Of a DNA stretch of 64,000 nucleotides, positions 41,678 to 51,021 are shown in pieces (position 1 is the stretch's first letter; every line of letters begins with the position of its first letter). Position numbers and translations under genes: made by a program. The stretch comes from Desulfocarbo indianensis. Lineage in GTDB: Bacteria; Desulfobacterota; Desulfarculia; Desulfarculales; Desulfarculaceae. The stretch is taken from assembly GCA_001184205.1 (NCBI GenBank), contig LBMP01000006.1, positions 124,001 through 188,000 of the forward strand, written 5' to 3'. Under the pieces are notes generated by a model, which saw nothing but the letters and a program-made list of their open reading frames with translations, did no database searches and was not told where the DNA came from.

Positions 41678-42994
41678 ATGAGCCCGGGTGAGGCCACACT
41701 GTTGATGTTCGGGTCGTTCTTCGCGCTTTTGATGCTTGGGGTCCCCCTTGCCTGGACCGCCGCTTTTGTAGGCGTGCTTTTCGGATTTATTTTAGGCGGC
41801 GTGGGCAATCTCAATATGATTGTGCTGCGCTTCTATGACACTGTCATCAGTTTCAGTCTGATCGCCATACCGCTTTTCGTTTTCATGGGCAATTTGCTGC
41901 AGCACTCGGGCATTGCGCATGATCTTTTCCGCGCCATCCAGGTATGGATGGGGAAGGTCAAGGGCGGCCTGGCGGCGGCTACCATAGTCCTGTGCTGTAT
42001 TCTGGCCGCCATGATCGGCACGGTGGGGGCGGACGTCACCATCACCGGGCTCATCGCTTTGCCCTTCATGCTGAAGCGGGGATACGACCGCCAGATGGCT
42101 TTGGGAGCCATCTCCGCCGGCGGCGCCCTGGGGGTGCTCATACCGCCCAGCATCATGTTCATCGTCTATGGCGTCACCACCGGTCAATCCATCGGCAAGC
42201 TGTTCATGGGCGGCGTGGGGCCGGGCCTCTTGTTCGGCGCCTTGTACATCGGCTACATCCTGATCAAATGCCATCGCAATCCCGCGGCCGGGCCGCCCGC
42301 CACCGAGGAAGAGGCCGGCATGCCGCTGAGCCAGAAACTCGCCCTGCTCAAATCCCTGATCCTGCCCATCCTGCTCATCCTGGGCGTGATGGGAGCCATC
42401 TTCGGCGGGGTGGCCACCCCGGGCGAGGCTTCGGGCATCGGCGCCCTGGGCGCCATGGTCTGCGCGGCCCTGCGGAAGAAGCTGACCTGGAAGACGCTCA
42501 AGGAGTCGGCCTATTCCACCATGATGACCGTGGGACTCATCATGTGGATCGTTTTCGGAGCCATGATCTTCATCGCCACCTTCACCCAGGCCGGCGGCGC
42601 CGAATTCGTGCAGCAGACTCTCACCGCGTTGCCCCTGGGCCCCTGGGGCGTGTTGATCCTGATCCAGATCATCCTCTTGGTGCTGGGCATGGTGTTGGAC
42701 ATCATCGGCATCACGGTGCTGTTGGCCCCCATGTTCGCTCCGGTGATCGTGGCGCTGGGATTCGACCCACTCTGGTTCGGAGTGCTCTTCAATCTCAACC
42801 TGCAGATCGCCTATCTCTCGCCGCCCTTCGGGTACTCCATGTTCTACCTGAAGGCGGTGGCTCCGCCAGATGTGACCATGGTCGAGTTGTACAAGTCGGT
42901 CATGCCCTACCTGATCCTCCAGATCGTGGGCATGATCCTGTGCATGGTGTTCCCGCAGATAATCACCTGGCTGCCTAACATGATGCTGCGCTGA
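41678..42994 (+). CDS. dctM: TRAP transporter large permease
   Basis: A 438-residue protein with about twelve helices. Typical DctM motifs are AIPLFVFMGNLLQHSG, GGLAAATIVLCCILAAMIG, SAGGALGVLIPPSIMFIVYG and NLQIAYLSPPFGYSMFYLKA. It is the transport channel of the TRAP system. The P1-type HIRVDIFY segment in DctQ and this gene suggest a carboxylate substrate, in keeping with the FCD-type regulator. Confidence 0.95.
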   Translation: MSPGEATLLMFGSFFALLMLGVPLAWTAAFVGVLFGFILGGVGNLNMIVLRFYDTVISFSLIAIPLFVFMGNLLQHSGIAHDLFRAIQVWMGKVKGGLAAATIVLCCILAAMIGTVGADVTITGLIALPFMLKRGYDRQMALGAISAGGALGVLIPPSIMFIVYGVTTGQSIGKLFMGGVGPGLLFGALYIGYILIKCHRNPAAGPPATEEEAGMPLSQKLALLKSLILPILLILGVMGAIFGGVATPGEASGIGALGAMVCAALRKKLTWKTLKESAYSTMMTVGLIMWIVFGAMIFIATFTQAGGAEFVQQTLTALPLGPWGVLILIQIILLVLGMVLDIIGITVLLAPMFAPVIVALGFDPLWFGVLFNLNLQIAYLSPPFGYSMFYLKAVAPPDVTMVELYKSVMPYLILQIVGMILCMVFPQIITWLPNMMLR

Positions 42995-43032
42995 GTCGCA
43001 GGCTTTAACCCAAAACGGCAAGGAGACAGACA

Positions 43033-43377
43033 ATGCCCAAGCCAGAGATTGAATTCACCGATTACGACACCGCATATGAGTGGCGTCCCATCGAGGGCGA
43101 CACCCTGGGCATCAAGGAGAAGATTCTCTCCTATGATCCCGACACCGGGGATTACACCCGGGTGCTCAAGTTCCCTCCCGGGATCGAAACCTCCGAGACC
43201 CTGGTCCACGATTTCTGGGAAGAGGTCTGGCTGGTGGAAGGAACCCTCTACGACATAGCCAAAAAAGAAACCTACCTTCCCGGCTTCTACGCTTGCCGTC
43301 CGCCGGGAATGACCCACGGCCCCTACCGTATACCCAACGGCTGCGTCACCTTCGAGATCCGTTACTACAAGAAATAG
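43033..43377 (+). CDS. small cupin-domain protein
   Basis: A 114-residue single cupin with AAGGAG before its ATG. The barrel includes LKFPPGIETSETLVHDFWEE, VWLVEGTLYDI and PGFYACRPPGMTHGPYRI, with His, Glu and His residues placed as metal ligands of the cupin family. It resembles cupins found in catabolic operons that act as isomerases, lyases or binding proteins. Its role in this pathway is unknown. Confidence 0.8.
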   Translation: MPKPEIEFTDYDTAYEWRPIEGDTLGIKEKILSYDPDTGDYTRVLKFPPGIETSETLVHDFWEEVWLVEGTLYDIAKKETYLPGFYACRPPGMTHGPYRIPNGCVTFEIRYYKK

Positions 43378-43435
43378 GCGGGAGGACGGGGCTGCCTGAC
43401 GCGCCGCCCCCTTCTTCCCATAGAGAGGTGCTAAA

Positions 43436-44134
43436 TTGCGTTTGGACCTGATATTAGAGCAGCGTGAAGGAGGCGGAGCCTTTTCCTTTGAGTTTACCCG
43501 CATGGTCAATGCCGGCTATGTGGGACGCAACCAGGAGGAGGTCCGCCGGCACATCGAAGAGTTAGCGGCCAAAGGAATTCCCGGCCCCAAACGTACTCCC
43601 GTGCTTTTCCCGGTAGTGCCCAGGCAAATATTGCTTGATGAGCAGATCGAGGTTTATGGCAACGATACCTCCGGCGAGGTCGAGTACGTATTGCTCATTA
43701 AAGACGAGAATACGATCTATGTGGGCCTGGGCAGCGATCACACCGATCGCCATCTGGAAGAAACCGATATCCCCCGTTCCAAACAGATCTGCCCCAATGT
43801 GATCAGCCGGTCAGTGTGGCCTTTGCAGGAGATCGAGAAGCATTGGGACCAGCTGACCATAAAAGCCGACGTGGTGAAGGACGGCCAGCAGACCGCCTAC
43901 CAGGAAGGCAAATTGGAACTGATCATGAATCCCGCCACCCTGATGGACTTCGTGCGCAACGAAATCGGCGGTCCCCTTCGCGACATGGTGATCTACTCGG
44001 GCACCATCGGCCTCCTCACGGGCGAATTCGTCGCCGGTGAGAAATTCAAGGCGAGGCTGGACGATCCCGTGCTGGGCCGCAGCCTCAACTTGGCGTACGG
44101 GGTGCTTCCCCTGAACTATCTGGCAGTGGACTAA
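43436..44134 (+). CDS. DUF2848 family protein
   Basis: A 232-residue protein starting with TTG at 43436, backed by GAGGTG seven bases before. The pattern GLGSDHTDRHLEETDIPRSK and the conserved PNVISRSVWPLQEI are those I associate with DUF2848, a group related in shape to fumarylacetoacetate hydrolases. LIMNPATLMDFVRNEIGG and VIYSGTIGLLTGEFVAGEKF form the C-terminal part. It could hydrolyse a C-C or C-N bond in a ring-opened intermediate; not established. Confidence 0.78.
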   Translation: MRLDLILEQREGGGAFSFEFTRMVNAGYVGRNQEEVRRHIEELAAKGIPGPKRTPVLFPVVPRQILLDEQIEVYGNDTSGEVEYVLLIKDENTIYVGLGSDHTDRHLEETDIPRSKQICPNVISRSVWPLQEIEKHWDQLTIKADVVKDGQQTAYQEGKLELIMNPATLMDFVRNEIGGPLRDMVIYSGTIGLLTGEFVAGEKFKARLDDPVLGRSLNLAYGVLPLNYLAVD

Positions 44135-44151
44135 AGAGGGGAGACCGGCAA

Positions 44152-44928
44152 ATGCTGATAGCTTCAATACAGCTTAGCGTTATCCACGGCGACAAGGCGG
44201 CGAACGTAGACAAGGCGGTGCAAAAGATAGCTCAGTGTGGCCGGGCCGATTTGGTGATTCTCCCCGAGATATGGAACGTGGGGTTCATGGATTTCGACAG
44301 CTACGTACCCCAGGCCGAGACCGCCGACGGCCCCACGCTCAGCGCGCTCAGGCAGGCCGCCCAAGACGCCGGAGTCTACCTGCACACCGGCAGTTTTGTC
44401 GAACGCCAGGGCGACGACTATTACAACTCCAGCTATCTGGTATCTCCCTCGGGGGAGTTGTTGGCCAACTACCGCAAGATCCACCTCTTCGGCCACAACT
44501 CCCGCGAGACTCAAATACTGACCCCAGGCAAGGAAGTGGTGGTGGTCGATACGCCCTTGGGACGCCTGGGCATGGCTACTTGCTACGACCTGCGCTTCCC
44601 CGAGCTGTTTCGCCGCATGGCCGAACAAGGGGCGCAGCTATTCATGATTTGTTCGGCCTGGCCCTACCCCCGTCTCGAACACTGGATCATGCTCAACCGG
44701 GTGAGGGCTTTGGAAAATCAGTGCTTCCTGGTCTCGGCCAACTCGGTGGGGCCGCAACTGGCAGGCACTTTCGTGGGACACAGCATGATCACCGGCCCGT
44801 GGGGCACCATTCTCGCCAGCGCCGGCGACGACGAAACCATCATAAGCACTGAAATAGATTTTTCCGACATGGAGAGCGCCCGGGAACGATTCTCTGCCTT
44901 CAACGACCGGGTGGATTGGCTGCGTTAG
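44152..44928 (+). CDS. carbon-nitrogen hydrolase (nitrilase superfamily)
   Basis: A 258-residue amidase. The catalytic triad is visible: Glu39 in LVILPEIWN, Lys109 in NYRKIHLFG and Cys144 in MATCYDLRFPE. It is closest in look to omega-amidase/YafV-like members. It cleaves an amide or carbamoyl group from a small substrate in the cytoplasm. In a pathway for a nitrogen ring compound it would release ammonia after ring opening (inference). 17 bases after the DUF2848 gene. Confidence 0.9.
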   Translation: MLIASIQLSVIHGDKAANVDKAVQKIAQCGRADLVILPEIWNVGFMDFDSYVPQAETADGPTLSALRQAAQDAGVYLHTGSFVERQGDDYYNSSYLVSPSGELLANYRKIHLFGHNSRETQILTPGKEVVVVDTPLGRLGMATCYDLRFPELFRRMAEQGAQLFMICSAWPYPRLEHWIMLNRVRALENQCFLVSANSVGPQLAGTFVGHSMITGPWGTILASAGDDETIISTEIDFSDMESARERFSAFNDRVDWLR

Positions 44929-44966
44929 TTAACATCATCTTTGCGGAAACACATGAGGAGAAAAAA

Positions 44967-46160
44967 ATGGCCAACTTGGAAATAGAGTTTTGCGGAGTCA
45001 AGATGAAAAACCCGGTGGTGGCCGCTTCGGCCGAACCCACCTTGAACGCGCACAATATGACCAAGTGCATCGACGCGGGAGCCGCTGGCGTCATCGTCAA
45101 GACCATGAGCGACTCCCCGGACATGCGCGAGCTCACCACCCGCTCCAAATGGCGCTTCCTCAATGAAAGGCACGAAGTCTGCCGGGGCAAGGTGCCCAGG
45201 GCTTTCAGCCTTTACGGCCGTTCCGGCCTGGCCCTGGAGACGCCGGACGAGTATCTGCCCGAGGTGGAAAAGGCCGTGAAACACGCGGCCGAGCGCGACG
45301 CCGTGGTGATCGGCTCGGTGGGCTCCACCACCACCGAGGGCTGGGTGACCCTGGCCAAGCAGATGGAAGGGACCGGGGTGCCCCTTTTGGAATGCAACTT
45401 CGGCTGCCCCCACCCCCACATGATGCCCGGCGTGCGCACCGGCATGGAAGTGGGCCAGGACTTTGATTACGCCTGCGAGGTCACCGAGGCGGTGTGCAAG
45501 GCGGTGAGCATTCCGGTGATGATCAAGGTCACCCCCCAGGTCACCAGCCTGATCGATTTCGCGGGCCGGCTCAAGAAAGCGGGCGCTTCGGCGGTGACCC
45601 TGACCAACCGCTTCATCGGTTTCGTGCCGGACATCGAGACGGGCAAGCCCCTGGTCTACGGCCAGGCCGGCATCGGCGGACCCTGGGTCAAGCCCCTTAC
45701 CCTGCGCTGGGTTCACAATATCCGCCAGCACTACAAGGACGAATTGTTCATCGCCGGCACCAACGGCGCTTATGACTGGCGGGACCTGGTCATGTTCATC
45801 ATGTGCGGAGCCCACATCGTGGAGATGTGCTCGGCGGTGATGGTCTACGGCTATGAATGGCTGGGCAAGCAGGTGGCGGGCCTGGAAAAATGGATGAATG
45901 AGAAGGGGCACGCCTCGCTGAGCGACATCCTGGGCGTGGCCTCGGACGCGGCCATGCCTTACTCAGAAATGCCGCGGGAAAAGGCGAAGGTGGACCCTGA
46001 TGCCTGCACCAACTGCGGGCGTTGTCTCAAGGCTTGTTTCTACCAGGCCATGCAGCAAGGCGACGGCGCGACTTATGTGAAAACCGAAAACTGCATCGGA
46101 TGCGGCGGCTGTTACTCCGTGTGCCCGGCGGAAGGCGCCATCAATATCTCGTTGGCCTGA
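44967..46160 (+). CDS. preA: dihydropyrimidine dehydrogenase-like flavoprotein with two 4Fe-4S clusters
   Basis: A 397-residue protein from ATG 44967 (ribosome site GAGGAG). FMN-binding barrel of the dihydroorotate dehydrogenase type, with NFGCPHPHMM (active-site Cys147), VMIKVTPQVTSLIDFA and FIAGTNGAYDW; then two cluster motifs CTNCGRCLKAC and CIGCGGCYSVCP. This is the architecture of PreA, which reduces or oxidises a pyrimidine ring. The PreT partner (NADH part) is absent nearby, so ferredoxin from KorAB may be the electron source. Probably reduces a hydroxylated ring made by the hydroxylases. A terminator follows. Confidence 0.88.
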   Translation: MANLEIEFCGVKMKNPVVAASAEPTLNAHNMTKCIDAGAAGVIVKTMSDSPDMRELTTRSKWRFLNERHEVCRGKVPRAFSLYGRSGLALETPDEYLPEVEKAVKHAAERDAVVIGSVGSTTTEGWVTLAKQMEGTGVPLLECNFGCPHPHMMPGVRTGMEVGQDFDYACEVTEAVCKAVSIPVMIKVTPQVTSLIDFAGRLKKAGASAVTLTNRFIGFVPDIETGKPLVYGQAGIGGPWVKPLTLRWVHNIRQHYKDELFIAGTNGAYDWRDLVMFIMCGAHIVEMCSAVMVYGYEWLGKQVAGLEKWMNEKGHASLSDILGVASDAAMPYSEMPREKAKVDPDACTNCGRCLKACFYQAMQQGDGATYVKTENCIGCGGCYSVCPAEGAINISLA

Positions 46161-46176
46161 TTTGCGCTGGATTGAG

Positions 46177-46206
46177 CATTCCTCCCCTTTCGGGGAGGAA
46201 TGTTTT
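46177..46206 (+). terminator. rho-independent terminator after preA
   Basis: CATTCCTCCCC (46177-46187) and GGGGAGGAATG (46192-46202) form a perfect 11-bp stem with loop TTTC, followed by TTTT. It lies only 17 bases after the preA stop and 22 before the next gene, so it splits the island into two expression units or attenuates the second hydroxylase. Confidence 0.9.
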
Positions 46207-46223
46207 CAACTTGGAGGAAAAGC

Positions 46224-47117
46224 ATGCGCTGGGACAGCTATCTGGTCATGTCCTCGACCGAAGATACCTTGGCCGCCTTGGCCGAGGCGGAAGGACGCGC
46301 CAGAATCATAGCCGGCGGCACTGATCTGTTGGTTGAATTAAAGCGGGAGCAGGGCCATGCGCAGCCGCTCAAGCTGCTGGACATCCGGCGGGTGCAGGCC
46401 CTTGGCCGCATAGAGCAGCAGGAAGAAAGCCTGGTCATCGGGTCGGCCGCCACCATGTCCTCTGTGACGGGTTCGCCCGTGGTGGCCTCGGCAGCCCGCG
46501 CCTTGGCCCAGGGAGCGGGATTCATGGGCTCCCCTCAGATACGCAACCTGGCCACGGTGGGCGGCAACCTGGTGAACGCCATGCCGGCGGCGGATACGGC
46601 GGTGCCCCTGATGGCTCTGGGAGCCCAGGCTCATGTCGCTTCCGGGCAAACGGAGCGGACCCTGCCGGTTGAGGAACTTTTCCTGGGAGTGGGGAAGAGC
46701 GCGATCGATCCATCTAAGGAACTCCTCACCCACCTGACTATTTCCCAATGCGGCGGGCCGCGGCGCGCCAGCGCCATGAAGAGGATGGCTCCCCGCAAGG
46801 CCTTTACCCTGCCCCAGTTATCCATTGCGGTGATGATCGAACTGGATGCCGCGCTGGCCGCCTTTGAAAACGTGCGCATCGTCATGGCTCCGGTGGCCCC
46901 CACCCCCAAGCGGGCCAAACAAGCGGAGTCCTTTTTGATCGGCCAACCGCCGACCGCTCAGGCCATAGAGCAGGCCGCGGCCCTGGCCCGGGAGGAGGCC
47001 AATCCTCGGGACAGCATTCGCGGCGGCGCCGCTTACCGCAAAGACATGGTGCGGGTGATGGTGAAGCGGGCTTTGAGCGACGCCTTGGCCCAGTTGGGAG
47101 TGGAAATCCATGGCTGA
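46224..47117 (+). CDS. molybdenum hydroxylase II, FAD-binding subunit
   Basis: A 297-residue flavoprotein from ATG 46224 (ribosome site GGAGG). FAD motifs RIIAGGTDLLVELKRE and GSPQIRNLATVGGNLVNAMP, then the C-terminal FAD domain with MKRMAPRKAFTLPQLSIAVM and NPRDSIRGGAAYRKDMVR. It overlaps the next gene by eight bases. Accepts electrons from the 2Fe-2S centre, as in hydroxylase I, though the two are not near-identical copies. Confidence 0.93.
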   Translation: MRWDSYLVMSSTEDTLAALAEAEGRARIIAGGTDLLVELKREQGHAQPLKLLDIRRVQALGRIEQQEESLVIGSAATMSSVTGSPVVASAARALAQGAGFMGSPQIRNLATVGGNLVNAMPAADTAVPLMALGAQAHVASGQTERTLPVEELFLGVGKSAIDPSKELLTHLTISQCGGPRRASAMKRMAPRKAFTLPQLSIAVMIELDAALAAFENVRIVMAPVAPTPKRAKQAESFLIGQPPTAQAIEQAAALAREEANPRDSIRGGAAYRKDMVRVMVKRALSDALAQLGVEIHG

Positions 47118-48849
47118 AATAAAGTTTACCCTGAACGGCCGGCCCCGCACGGTGACCGCGGCCGATGACACCGTTCTGTTGGAACTGCTGCGGGATGATT
47201 TGGGCCTCACCGGCACCAAGGAAGGCTGCGGAGACGGCGAGTGCGGCGCCTGCACCGTGTTGCTGGACGGGCAGCCGGTGACCTCCTGCCTGGTGCCGGC
47301 CGCGTCCGTCGAAGGCCGGCAGGTGGAAACCATCGAGGGCGTGGGCGAGCGCCAGAAGCTCCATGCCCTGCAAAAGCAGTTTCTCGAACAAGGCGCGGTC
47401 CAGTGCGGCTTCTGCACGCCGGGCATGCTCATGTCCTCCCTGGCCCTGCTCCGCAACAACCCTTCGCCTTCGGAAGCCGACGTGCGCCAGGCCATAGTGG
47501 GCAACCTTTGCCGCTGCACCGGCTACGTCAAGATCGTGCGGGCGGTTTTGGCCGCCGCGGCCGAACTGCGCGGGGAGACGGTTACCCAACGGGAAGACAT
47601 GAGTAAGGCCGGCGCTCTGGGCAAGTCGGTGAAGCGGCTGGACGGCGTTGATAAAGTCATGGGCACCGCCAAATTCGCGGCCGATATCAGCCGGCCCAAC
47701 ATGCTGCACGCGGCCATGGTGCTCAGCCCCCATCCCCACGCCCGCATATTGAAAATCGACCCGGGGCCGGCCCTGGAAATCGAGGGGGTGGAGCGGGTGC
47801 TCACCGCCGCTGATATCCCCGGCAAGGCTAAATACGGGGTGATCGTAAAAGACATGCCCTTCCTGCCGGTGGACGAGGTGCGTTTCGTGGGCGAAGCGGT
47901 GGCCGTGGTCCTGGCCGAAAGCCCCCGCCTCGCCCGTATAGCGGCGAAGCAGGTCAAGGTGGAATACGAGCCCCTGCCCGCGATCTTCGATCCCCGCGAG
48001 GCCATGAAGCCGGAAGCCCTGTTGGTTCACGAGAGGGGCAATATCCTGCTGCACCGCAAGATACGCAAGGGCGATATCGAGGAAGGCTTCGCCAAGGCGG
48101 ACCACATCGTGGAGCGCAGCTTCAAGACCCAGACCATGGACCACGCCTACCTGGAGCCGGAGGCCGCCTTGGCCTACCTGGACGGGAACCTGCTGGTCGT
48201 GGAGTGCTGCAGCCAGGGAGCCCACTACCACCGGGTGGAGGTGGCCCGCATGCTGAACCTGCCGGTGAGCCAGGTGCGGGTGATCCAGGCGGTGACCGGC
48301 GGCGGCTTCGGAGGCAAGATAGATTTGCTTCTGCAGCATTTCGTGGCCCTGGGAACCTATGTGACCGGCCGCCCGGTCAAGATGGTTTGGAGCCGGGGCG
48401 AATCGCTCACCACCAGCACCAAGCGTCACGCCTTTTATCTCAAGTATCGTTTCGGGGCCGACCGCGACGGCCGCCTGACCGCGGCCCAGGCCGAGGTGAT
48501 CGGCAACACCGGCGCCTATGCCTCTTTCGGCCCGGCGGTGCTGACTCGTTCGGCCACCATGGCCCTGGGACCTTATGACTGCCCCAACGTTTGGGTGGAC
48601 GCCTACGCGGTCTACACCAACACCCAGATCTCCGGAGCCATGCGAGGATTCGGCGCTCCCCAGATGTCGCCTTGCCATGAGCCCATGCTGGACGAGATCG
48701 CCCGTCTCTGCGGCATCTCGCCGATTGAGATGCGCCGCAGAAACCTGGTGCGGGTGGGCTCCTCCACGGTTACCCAGCAGGTTTTGACCGCCGGGGTGGG
48801 AGCCTTGGAGACCTTGGAGAAGGTGGCGGAAAGAGCTGGTGAGCTATGA
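47110..48849 (+). CDS. molybdenum hydroxylase II: 2Fe-2S domain fused to the N-terminal half of the Mo subunit
   Basis: A 579-residue fusion. Residues 1-160: both clusters, GCGDGECGACTVLLDG and QCGFCTPGMLM with GNLCRCTGY. Residues 170-579: the first half of a Mo subunit (VKRLDGVDKVMGTAKFAADI, DEVRFVGEAVAVVLAES, TGGGFGGKIDLL, AMRGFGAPQMSP). The GQG and catalytic-Glu parts are missing here and occur in the next gene. Overall this mirrors nicotinate dehydrogenase of Eubacterium barkeri, where the Mo subunit is split into two polypeptides, but with the iron-sulfur part fused here. Confidence 0.9.
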   Translation: MAEIKFTLNGRPRTVTAADDTVLLELLRDDLGLTGTKEGCGDGECGACTVLLDGQPVTSCLVPAASVEGRQVETIEGVGERQKLHALQKQFLEQGAVQCGFCTPGMLMSSLALLRNNPSPSEADVRQAIVGNLCRCTGYVKIVRAVLAAAAELRGETVTQREDMSKAGALGKSVKRLDGVDKVMGTAKFAADISRPNMLHAAMVLSPHPHARILKIDPGPALEIEGVERVLTAADIPGKAKYGVIVKDMPFLPVDEVRFVGEAVAVVLAESPRLARIAAKQVKVEYEPLPAIFDPREAMKPEALLVHERGNILLHRKIRKGDIEEGFAKADHIVERSFKTQTMDHAYLEPEAALAYLDGNLLVVECCSQGAHYHRVEVARMLNLPVSQVRVIQAVTGGGFGGKIDLLLQHFVALGTYVTGRPVKMVWSRGESLTTSTKRHAFYLKYRFGADRDGRLTAAQAEVIGNTGAYASFGPAVLTRSATMALGPYDCPNVWVDAYAVYTNTQISGAMRGFGAPQMSPCHEPMLDEIARLCGISPIEMRRRNLVRVGSSTVTQQVLTAGVGALETLEKVAERAGEL

Positions 48850-48865
48850 GGCTAGGAGTGGAATC

Positions 48866-49858
48866 ATGATCAAGAAAGGCCGCGGATTCGCCTGCATCTA
48901 TTTTGGCATGGGCAATACCGCCAAACCCAACCCGGCGTCCGCCTACGTGGAGATGGCGGAGGACGGTTCGGTCTTGGTGCGCAGCGGCGCCGCCGATCTG
49001 GGCCAGGGCTCCGACATGGTGCTGACCCAGATAGCTGCCGAGACCTTGGGCCTGGAACCCCAGAGCGTTTCCATCATATCCGCCGACACCCTGACCACGC
49101 CCGAGGCGGGCAATAGTTCGGCCAGCCGCCAGACCTATGTTTCGGGCAACGCGGTGCGGCTCGCCGCCGAGGAAGCCAAGAGAATACTGCTGCGGGAAGC
49201 CTCCGAGCTGCTGGAGTCCAACCTGGACGACCTGGTGCTGGAGAACGGCCAGATATACGTGATCGGCTCTCCCGACCGGGGCATTTCCATCCAAAAGGTA
49301 TGCGCCAGCCTGCGCGGCCGGGGAGAACTCATCACGGCCTCGGGCTACTTCAATCCGCCCACCCCCCACATGCTGGACGCGGAGACCGGAGCCGGGATTC
49401 CCTACGGCGCTTATCACTACGCCACTCAGATGGTGGAAGTGCAGGTGGACGATGAGACCGGTCAGTTCGAGGTGCTCCGGGTGGTGGCCGGCCACGACGT
49501 GGGCCGGGTGGTGAACCCCATGGCCCTGGAAGGCCAGATCGACGGCGGCGTGGTGATGGGTTTGGGCTTCGGCGCCCTGGAAAACCTGGTGGTGGAAGAC
49601 GGCGTCGTGAAAAACACCGGTTTCGGAAGCTATCTCTTGCCCACCTCCCTGGACGCCGCGCCGGTGGAGGCCATCCTGGTGGAAGAGCCCGAGCCTACCG
49701 GCCCCTTCGGGGCCAAGGGGGCCGGAGAGCCGCCGGCCTGCCCCACGGCCGCGGCTTTGGTCAGCGCCATCCGCGACGCGGTGGGGGTGGACATCACGTC
49801 CCTGCCGGTGACCGCGGAAAAAGTCTATCTGGCCCTCAAGGAGCTGAGAGGCCAATAA
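48866..49858 (+). CDS. molybdenum hydroxylase II, C-terminal half of the Mo subunit
   Basis: A 330-residue protein from ATG 48866, with its own ribosome site AGGAG eight bases before, 16 bases after the preceding stop. It contains the cofactor Gln motif GAADLGQGSDMVLTQIAAET and the catalytic Glu in GAKGAGEPPACP, completing the half encoded just upstream. The independent start and good motifs show a genuine split gene, although an old frameshift fixed by a new start cannot be fully excluded. Confidence 0.9.
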   Translation: MIKKGRGFACIYFGMGNTAKPNPASAYVEMAEDGSVLVRSGAADLGQGSDMVLTQIAAETLGLEPQSVSIISADTLTTPEAGNSSASRQTYVSGNAVRLAAEEAKRILLREASELLESNLDDLVLENGQIYVIGSPDRGISIQKVCASLRGRGELITASGYFNPPTPHMLDAETGAGIPYGAYHYATQMVEVQVDDETGQFEVLRVVAGHDVGRVVNPMALEGQIDGGVVMGLGFGALENLVVEDGVVKNTGFGSYLLPTSLDAAPVEAILVEEPEPTGPFGAKGAGEPPACPTAAALVSAIRDAVGVDITSLPVTAEKVYLALKELRGQ

Positions 49859-49902
49859 CCCTGAAGAGCCGACATTATTCCTTTTAGAAAGAGCATTCAA
49901 CA

Positions 49903-51021
49903 ATGGCATTGACATTAATGGAAGGAAACGAGGCTATTGCCTGGGGCGCTTTCGATGCGGGCTGCCAGTTTTTCGCCGGCTATCCCATCACGCCGGCCAC
50001 CAGCATCTACAGCGCCATGCTCCAGCTCTTGCCTCCCGAAGGCGGCATAGTGCTGCAAGGCGAGGACGAGATAGCCTCCATGGGCTATTGCCTGGGGGCC
50101 TCCATGTGCGGCCACAAGGCCCTCACCGCCACCTCTGGCCCGGGCATCAGCCTTTATAGCGAGCACATCAGCTTCGCCATCGGCTCGGAGATACCGCTGG
50201 TCATCGTGAATGTCCAGCGCCTGGGGCCCAGCACCGGCTCGGCCACCCGCGGCGCGGACGGCGATATTCAGTTCATGCGCTGGTCCAACACCGGCGGGCT
50301 GCCGGCCATCGTGCTGGCGCCGGTGGACGCGGCGGATTGCTACACGCTCACTATTCATGCGTTCAATTTATCCGAGCGGTTCCGTTGCCCGGTCTTCATC
50401 GCCTCCAATAAGGAGATCGGCCTCACCAGGGAGTCGGTGGATTTCGACGCGCTGGAAAAGCCGGCCTTGGTCGAGCGCGTCGTCGCTCCCGAGGGGCAGC
50501 CCTATCTTCCCTTCCGGCCGTCTCCGGATTCCGAGGTGCCTTACTTCCTGCCCATAGGCGGAGAGCGGATCAGCCGCCAGACTTCCTCCACCCACGGCGA
50601 GAACGGCTACATCACCACCTCCCCGGCGGAAATCTCCGCCCAGATCGAGCGGCTGGAGCGCAAGCTGGTTTCGGCGGTGGATTCCTACAGTTTTCATGAG
50701 GCTGATTTGAGCGCGGGGGCCGACACGCTGGTGCTCACCTACGGGGTGAGCGCCAGGGCGGCCCGGCAGGCGGTCAATGAACTGCGCGGAAAAGGCCAGG
50801 CGGTTTCCTTGGCGGTGCTCAAGACTCTCTGGCCGGTCCCCACGGCGTTGCTCCGCCAATTGGCCCAGGGCCATAAGCGGGTCTTGGTGGTGGAGATGAA
50901 CCTGGGCCAGTACAGCCGGGAAGTGCAGCGGGTACTGACCGGCCATGAAGTCCAGCACGTGGGCCAGATGGACGGAGTTCTGATCAAACCCTCGCAGATC
51001 AAGGAGGCGGTCCATGCCTGA
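49903..51021 (+). CDS. korA: 2-oxoacid:ferredoxin oxidoreductase, alpha subunit
   Basis: A 372-residue KorA-like subunit. FAGYPITPATSIYSAML, LQGEDEIASMGYCLGASMCG, ATSGPGISLYSEHI and a C-terminal transketolase-like domain (TLVLTYGVSARAARQAV, VLVVEMNLGQYSREV) are typical. With the next gene it oxidises a 2-oxoacid to an acyl-CoA and reduces ferredoxin. In this island it could process a 2-oxoacid product of ring cleavage and supply ferredoxin to the PreA-like enzyme. The stop overlaps the next start by eight bases. Confidence 0.93.
   Translation: MALTLMEGNEAIAWGAFDAGCQFFAGYPITPATSIYSAMLQLLPPEGGIVLQGEDEIASMGYCLGASMCGHKALTATSGPGISLYSEHISFAIGSEIPLVIVNVQRLGPSTGSATRGADGDIQFMRWSNTGGLPAIVLAPVDAADCYTLTIHAFNLSERFRCPVFIASNKEIGLTRESVDFDALEKPALVERVVAPEGQPYLPFRPSPDSEVPYFLPIGGERISRQTSSTHGENGYITTSPAEISAQIERLERKLVSAVDSYSFHEADLSAGADTLVLTYGVSARAARQAVNELRGKGQAVSLAVLKTLWPVPTALLRQLAQGHKRVLVVEMNLGQYSREVQRVLTGHEVQHVGQMDGVLIKPSQIKEAVHA

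Noticed and set aside
48839-48866. Apparent frameshift in the Mo subunit of hydroxylase II
   Set aside because: The downstream half has its own ATG with AGGAG and a known precedent in split nicotinate dehydrogenase, so I treat it as a genuine split rather than a pseudogene.
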